Shown piece by piece: positions 15,165 through 17,385 of a stretch of DNA of 17,385 nucleotides. A model generated the notes under the pieces. That model was not told the origin of the DNA, made no database searches, and saw only the letters and a program-made list of their open reading frames with translations. Position numbers and translations under genes: made by a program. The stretch is from Ruminiclostridium sp. (lineage in GTDB: Bacteria > Bacillota > Clostridia > DSM-8532). Every line of letters starts with the position of its first letter. Within the stretch, counting starts at the first letter, position 1. The DNA lies in assembly GCA_003535195.1 (NCBI GenBank), contig DOHN01000141.1:1-17385 (forward strand), in the 5' to 3' direction.

Positions 15165-15204
15165 GGAAGCCCGTCAAATGTTTTCAAGAAATTGACAGGC
15201 TTCC
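15165..15204 (-). repeat. Intercistronic hairpin between the pdxA-like and isomerase genes
   Basis: GGAAGCC (15165-15171) pairs with GGCTTCC (15198-15204), and GTCAA (15173-15177) with TTGAC (15192-15196), with one mismatch and a 14-base loop. No T tract follows on the - strand, so it is more likely an mRNA-stability or processing element than a terminator. Confidence 0.55.
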
Positions 15205-15220
15205 GCCAGATATTTTGAGC

Positions 15221-16252
15221 TTAAGCAGAAAATGTAGAATCATTTTTTTTAGATCTACTGCTAATTGCCATTTGACTCGCCATTTTGATGGCGTTTTCAA
15301 ATGATGAAGTGTTGGCAATTCCCTTGCCTGCAATATCGTAGGCTGTGCCATGGGAACACGTAACGATAGGAGCAGGCATGCCGCCGGCGATTGTAATGCC
15401 CTGATCAAAACTTTTCAGTTTGAGAGCAATTTGTCCTTGATCATGGAACATAGTGACTACACAGTCAAAGTCACCGCGAAATGCCTTAATAAACAGGGTA
15501 TCGCTGGGATAAGGGCCGTCGGCATTAATGCCTATTTCCTTGGCTTTTTCGATGGCGGGTATGATAACGTCAATTTCTTCACGGCCGCAAAGTCCATTTT
15601 CACCGGCATGTGGGTTCAAAGCTGCTACACCAAGACGTGGATTTTCATAACCGGCTTGTTTCAGTGTGTTATAGCATAACAATTCAGCCCGCAGAACAGA
15701 GTCTACTGTTAAATGATCGCTGACTTCTTTGATTGGGACGTGACTGGTTGTACGGGACGTCCACAGATTATCCACGACATTGATTTCACCAAAGGGTTGG
15801 TCTGCGCATCCGAATATATCTGCCAACAGATAGTGCTCGCTTTCAAAGCCGCACCCGCCCATTTTCAAAGCAGCTTTATTGAATGGGGCAAAGCAGAAGC
15901 CTTCGATATCTCCATCCTTAAAAAGTTTTGCTGCAACCTTCAGCGCATTGTATACCGCAGCGCCGCAGTAGGTACTTGCTTGGCCTACAATAACCTGATC
16001 AGGATCCTGATCACGCTGATCCAATACCGGAGTACCTTTGCTCCAGTCGGCATCAGCAACTTTGTCAATGCTTGTAAGCGGCGCGTCGGCATGAATAATA
16101 GATAAAGCCTGATTTAAGATGCGTATATCTCCAATTATAACAGGGCGGCAATAATTTTGATAAAAATTGGATGCAGCAAGCTTTGCAACCAACTCAGGGC
16201 CGACACCTGAAGAATCTCCTAGCAAAATTCCAAGTATAGGTTTTGTGCTCAT
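15221..16252 (-). CDS. PdxA-family (4-hydroxythreonine-4-phosphate dehydrogenase-like) protein
   Basis: This is a 343-residue NAD-dependent dehydrogenase of the PdxA family. Motifs: GDSSGVGPE (12-20), TTSHVPIKEVSD with metal His171, NPHAGENG (213-220), GPYPSDTLF (246-254), FHDQG with His270, and SHGTAYDIAGKG (300-311). Besides pyridoxine synthesis, PdxA2-type members oxidise D-threonate or D-erythronate 4-phosphate to dihydroxyacetone phosphate. The genes around it (TTT-type binding protein, sugar isomerase, racemase-like, transketolase relic) favour this catabolic role. The usual GHTE metal/substrate motif is replaced by ESEHYLLAD (137-145), shifting the His by one place, so the substrate may differ from classical PdxA. 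ATG 16252 follows AAAGGAA. No matching kinase is in the window. Confidence 0.9.
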   Translation of the reverse strand: MSTKPILGILLGDSSGVGPELVAKLAASNFYQNYCRPVIIGDIRILNQALSIIHADAPLTSIDKVADADWSKGTPVLDQRDQDPDQVIVGQASTYCGAAVYNALKVAAKLFKDGDIEGFCFAPFNKAALKMGGCGFESEHYLLADIFGCADQPFGEINVVDNLWTSRTTSHVPIKEVSDHLTVDSVLRAELLCYNTLKQAGYENPRLGVAALNPHAGENGLCGREEIDVIIPAIEKAKEIGINADGPYPSDTLFIKAFRGDFDCVVTMFHDQGQIALKLKSFDQGITIAGGMPAPIVTCSHGTAYDIAGKGIANTSSFENAIKMASQMAISSRSKKNDSTFSA

Positions 16253-16494
16253 ACAGTTCTTTCCTTTACAATAATAAATAGTTGATTAGAATACGGGATA
16301 ACGGTAATTCATATTTATACAGAGAAATAAAGCAAAAATTGTGCTAATATTAGCGGTAAAAAAATATAGGTTGCGTTGGGTAAATCATTAAGCGCGCGTT
16401 TATTATAGGGTTTAATTATTAATGAACTTTTAATAAATAGGGGGGGTGTTTCAGTATGTCTCTGAAACATACTGAAACATAATGGTTCAATTTA
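16253..16494. other. Intergenic leader upstream of the pdxA-like gene
   Basis: This is 242 bp of AT-rich sequence between the binding-protein stop and the pdxA-like start. It contains a perfect hairpin (16447-16479) and a seven-G run on the + strand (16440-16446). A - strand TATAAT with no clear -35 lies near 16400-16410, so a separate promoter is possible but not supported. No coding frame is seen. Confidence 0.5.
16447..16479 (-). repeat. Perfect 13-bp hairpin after the binding-protein gene
   Basis: TGTTTCAGTATGT (16447-16459) and ACATACTGAAACA (16467-16479) pair fully around a seven-base loop, 15 nt after the binding-protein stop. On the - strand it is followed by CCCCCCC, not T residues. 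Likely roles are a 3' stabiliser that raises binding-protein expression, or an operator; the sequence cannot decide. Confidence 0.6.
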
Positions 16495-17385
16495 TTATTT
16501 GCTTTCTGCCAAAACACTTGTCTGATAATCATTCATGTACTTAGTAGCTTCTTCATAGTTCATGTACTTGGGCGTAAGAAGATTCTTTTCGATGTAATTC
16601 TTCTGCCAAGCCTCTGACTCGGAAACTTTCTTCAAAGTTTCGCTCCAGAACTTAACAGCTTCATCAGGCATTGATTTGGATGCAACGACACCTCTCCATA
16701 CAGGAGATTCAACGTCTTCATAACTGCCGATCTCGCTAAGCAGAGGAACATCTTTCAGCGTGCTGCCGAAACGCTCAGTAGCAAGGGCGACAACAGGTGT
16801 AACATCTTTAGATTCGATATACTGCATAGCAGCTGCCGGTTTACTGATACAGAATTCGACGTGACCGCCAAGAAGGGCTGTCTGAGCATCTGAAGTAGAA
16901 TCATACATCAGGTAAGGCATTTGAGCTTCTGTAACACCGATAGAATTAAGCATTTTATTGTAAGTTGCGATATCGTCGCCCTTGGATCCGCCTATAACAA
17001 CCTGCGTACCGCCCTTAGCAGCTTCAATGGCTTCAGCAAAATCCTTATACTTTGTTTTGTTGCCCTTAAGAAGAATTTGGCGGTCTATTGCCAAGACTGC
17101 AACAGGTTTAAATCCGTCCATTCTAAGCGTGGTGTTTTTAACCATGGGGGAAAGATCGCCGCTGTTAAATGTAAGCAGCAGGTGGCCGTCGTTCTTTTCC
17201 TGGCTGACTCTTCTTCTGCCTACTTCACCGCCGCCGTCGGTCTGGTTGTTTACCAAAATAGTTTGATCTACTAACTTTTCTGATTTAAGTATGTCAGCAA
17301 TCATACGGGTGTAAATATCGCTGCCGCCTCCCGGGTTTGAGGTTACGACCCATTCTACCTGTTTCTTCGGTGTCCAGGATTCAGG
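16495..17385 (-). CDS. TTT-family solute-binding protein (TctC/Bug type), 5' end outside the window
   Basis: This is a partial frame of 296 residues, open to the right edge. The start and signal peptide lie outside; the in-frame ATG at 17304 is internal. The visible N-terminus VEWVVTSNPGGGSDIYTRMI is the conserved beta-strand and Gly-rich loop of tripartite tricarboxylate transporter binding proteins, followed by VNNQTDGGGEVGRR. These extracytoplasmic proteins bind carboxylates and deliver them to TctA/TctB membrane partners. The partners are not in the window and may lie upstream, to the right. The next gene in the same direction is PdxA-like, implying that the imported carboxylate feeds that pathway. 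A strong hairpin follows the stop. The ligand is unknown; a sugar acid is the inference from context. Confidence 0.9.
   Translation of the reverse strand, partial: PESWTPKKQVEWVVTSNPGGGSDIYTRMIADILKSEKLVDQTILVNNQTDGGGEVGRRRVSQEKNDGHLLLTFNSGDLSPMVKNTTLRMDGFKPVAVLAIDRQILLKGNKTKYKDFAEAIEAAKGGTQVVIGGSKGDDIATYNKMLNSIGVTEAQMPYLMYDSTSDAQTALLGGHVEFCISKPAAAMQYIESKDVTPVVALATERFGSTLKDVPLLSEIGSYEDVESPVWRGVVASKSMPDEAVKFWSETLKKVSESEAWQKNYIEKNLLTPKYMNYEEATKYMNDYQTSVLAESK

Noticed and set aside
15713..16105. 130-codon + strand frame opposite the pdxA-like gene
   Set aside because: Shadow of a conserved enzyme gene.
1..17385. CRISPR arrays, tRNA or rRNA genes, toxin-antitoxin pairs, intact insertion sequences
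   Set aside because: I saw no regularly spaced repeats, cloverleaf or rRNA sequence, small paired genes or intact transposase.

Overview
The window looks like chromosome of an anaerobic, Gram-positive-type Clostridia (or a close relative). The grounds are AGGAGG-type ribosome sites with frequent TTG and GTG starts, SLH-domain and lipobox surface proteins, a BlaI/M56 sensor pair, a clostridial-style FtsX ABC exporter and a tripartite-tricarboxylate (TTT) type binding protein. Base composition is moderate, with one clearly GC-richer patch at about 5340-5410. The species cannot be named from the sequence alone.

Region 1 (1-5060, + strand) is a tight operon of four exported proteins: a broken SLH-domain protein (51-1544), a lipoprotein with acidic calcium-binding-like repeats (1571-2644), a lipoprotein with an Ig-like Big2 domain (2669-3967) and a lipoprotein made of two related halves (3985-4831). 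Genes 1 and 4 contain single-base frameshifts, so they are either decaying or carry sequence errors. A relic frame and a strong terminator (5006-5058) close the block. Region 2 (5038-5550, - strand) is a degenerate serine-recombinase fragment with an unusual GC-rich leader.

Region 3 (5525-9412) is a drug- or peptide-type ABC exporter operon (ATPase plus 774-residue FtsX permease, - strand), diverging from a TetR regulator. The 8680-8800 intergenic stretch is legible: two consensus promoters share interleaved -35 boxes, and a 13-bp inverted repeat covers the exporter -10, so the TetR protein very probably represses the exporter. Region 4 (9369-12563, - strand) is a BlaI repressor and an M56 (BlaR1-type) membrane metalloprotease. 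The protease carries a roughly 590-residue extracellular part without an evident penicillin-binding domain. Its promoter is a perfect TTGACA-17-TATAAT flanked by two BlaI-type operators. The M56 gene and tetR converge and overlap by 44 bp.

Region 5 (12518-17385, - strand) is a catabolic cluster read from right to left: TTT-type solute-binding protein (cut by the window edge), PdxA-like dehydrogenase, TIM-barrel sugar isomerase/epimerase, Asp/Glu-racemase-like protein, a transketolase relic, a glyoxalase-fold (VOC) gene broken by an in-frame TAG, and a short oxidoreductase-like N-terminal remnant next to the BlaI promoter. The first part suggests uptake and degradation of a small sugar acid or hydroxy-acid. 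The tail has decayed: the two transketolase subunit genes have collapsed into one short fused frame.

The items most worth pursuing are the BlaI/M56 pair with its unfamiliar sensor, the compact TetR/exporter control region, and the series of deletion-fusion relics.
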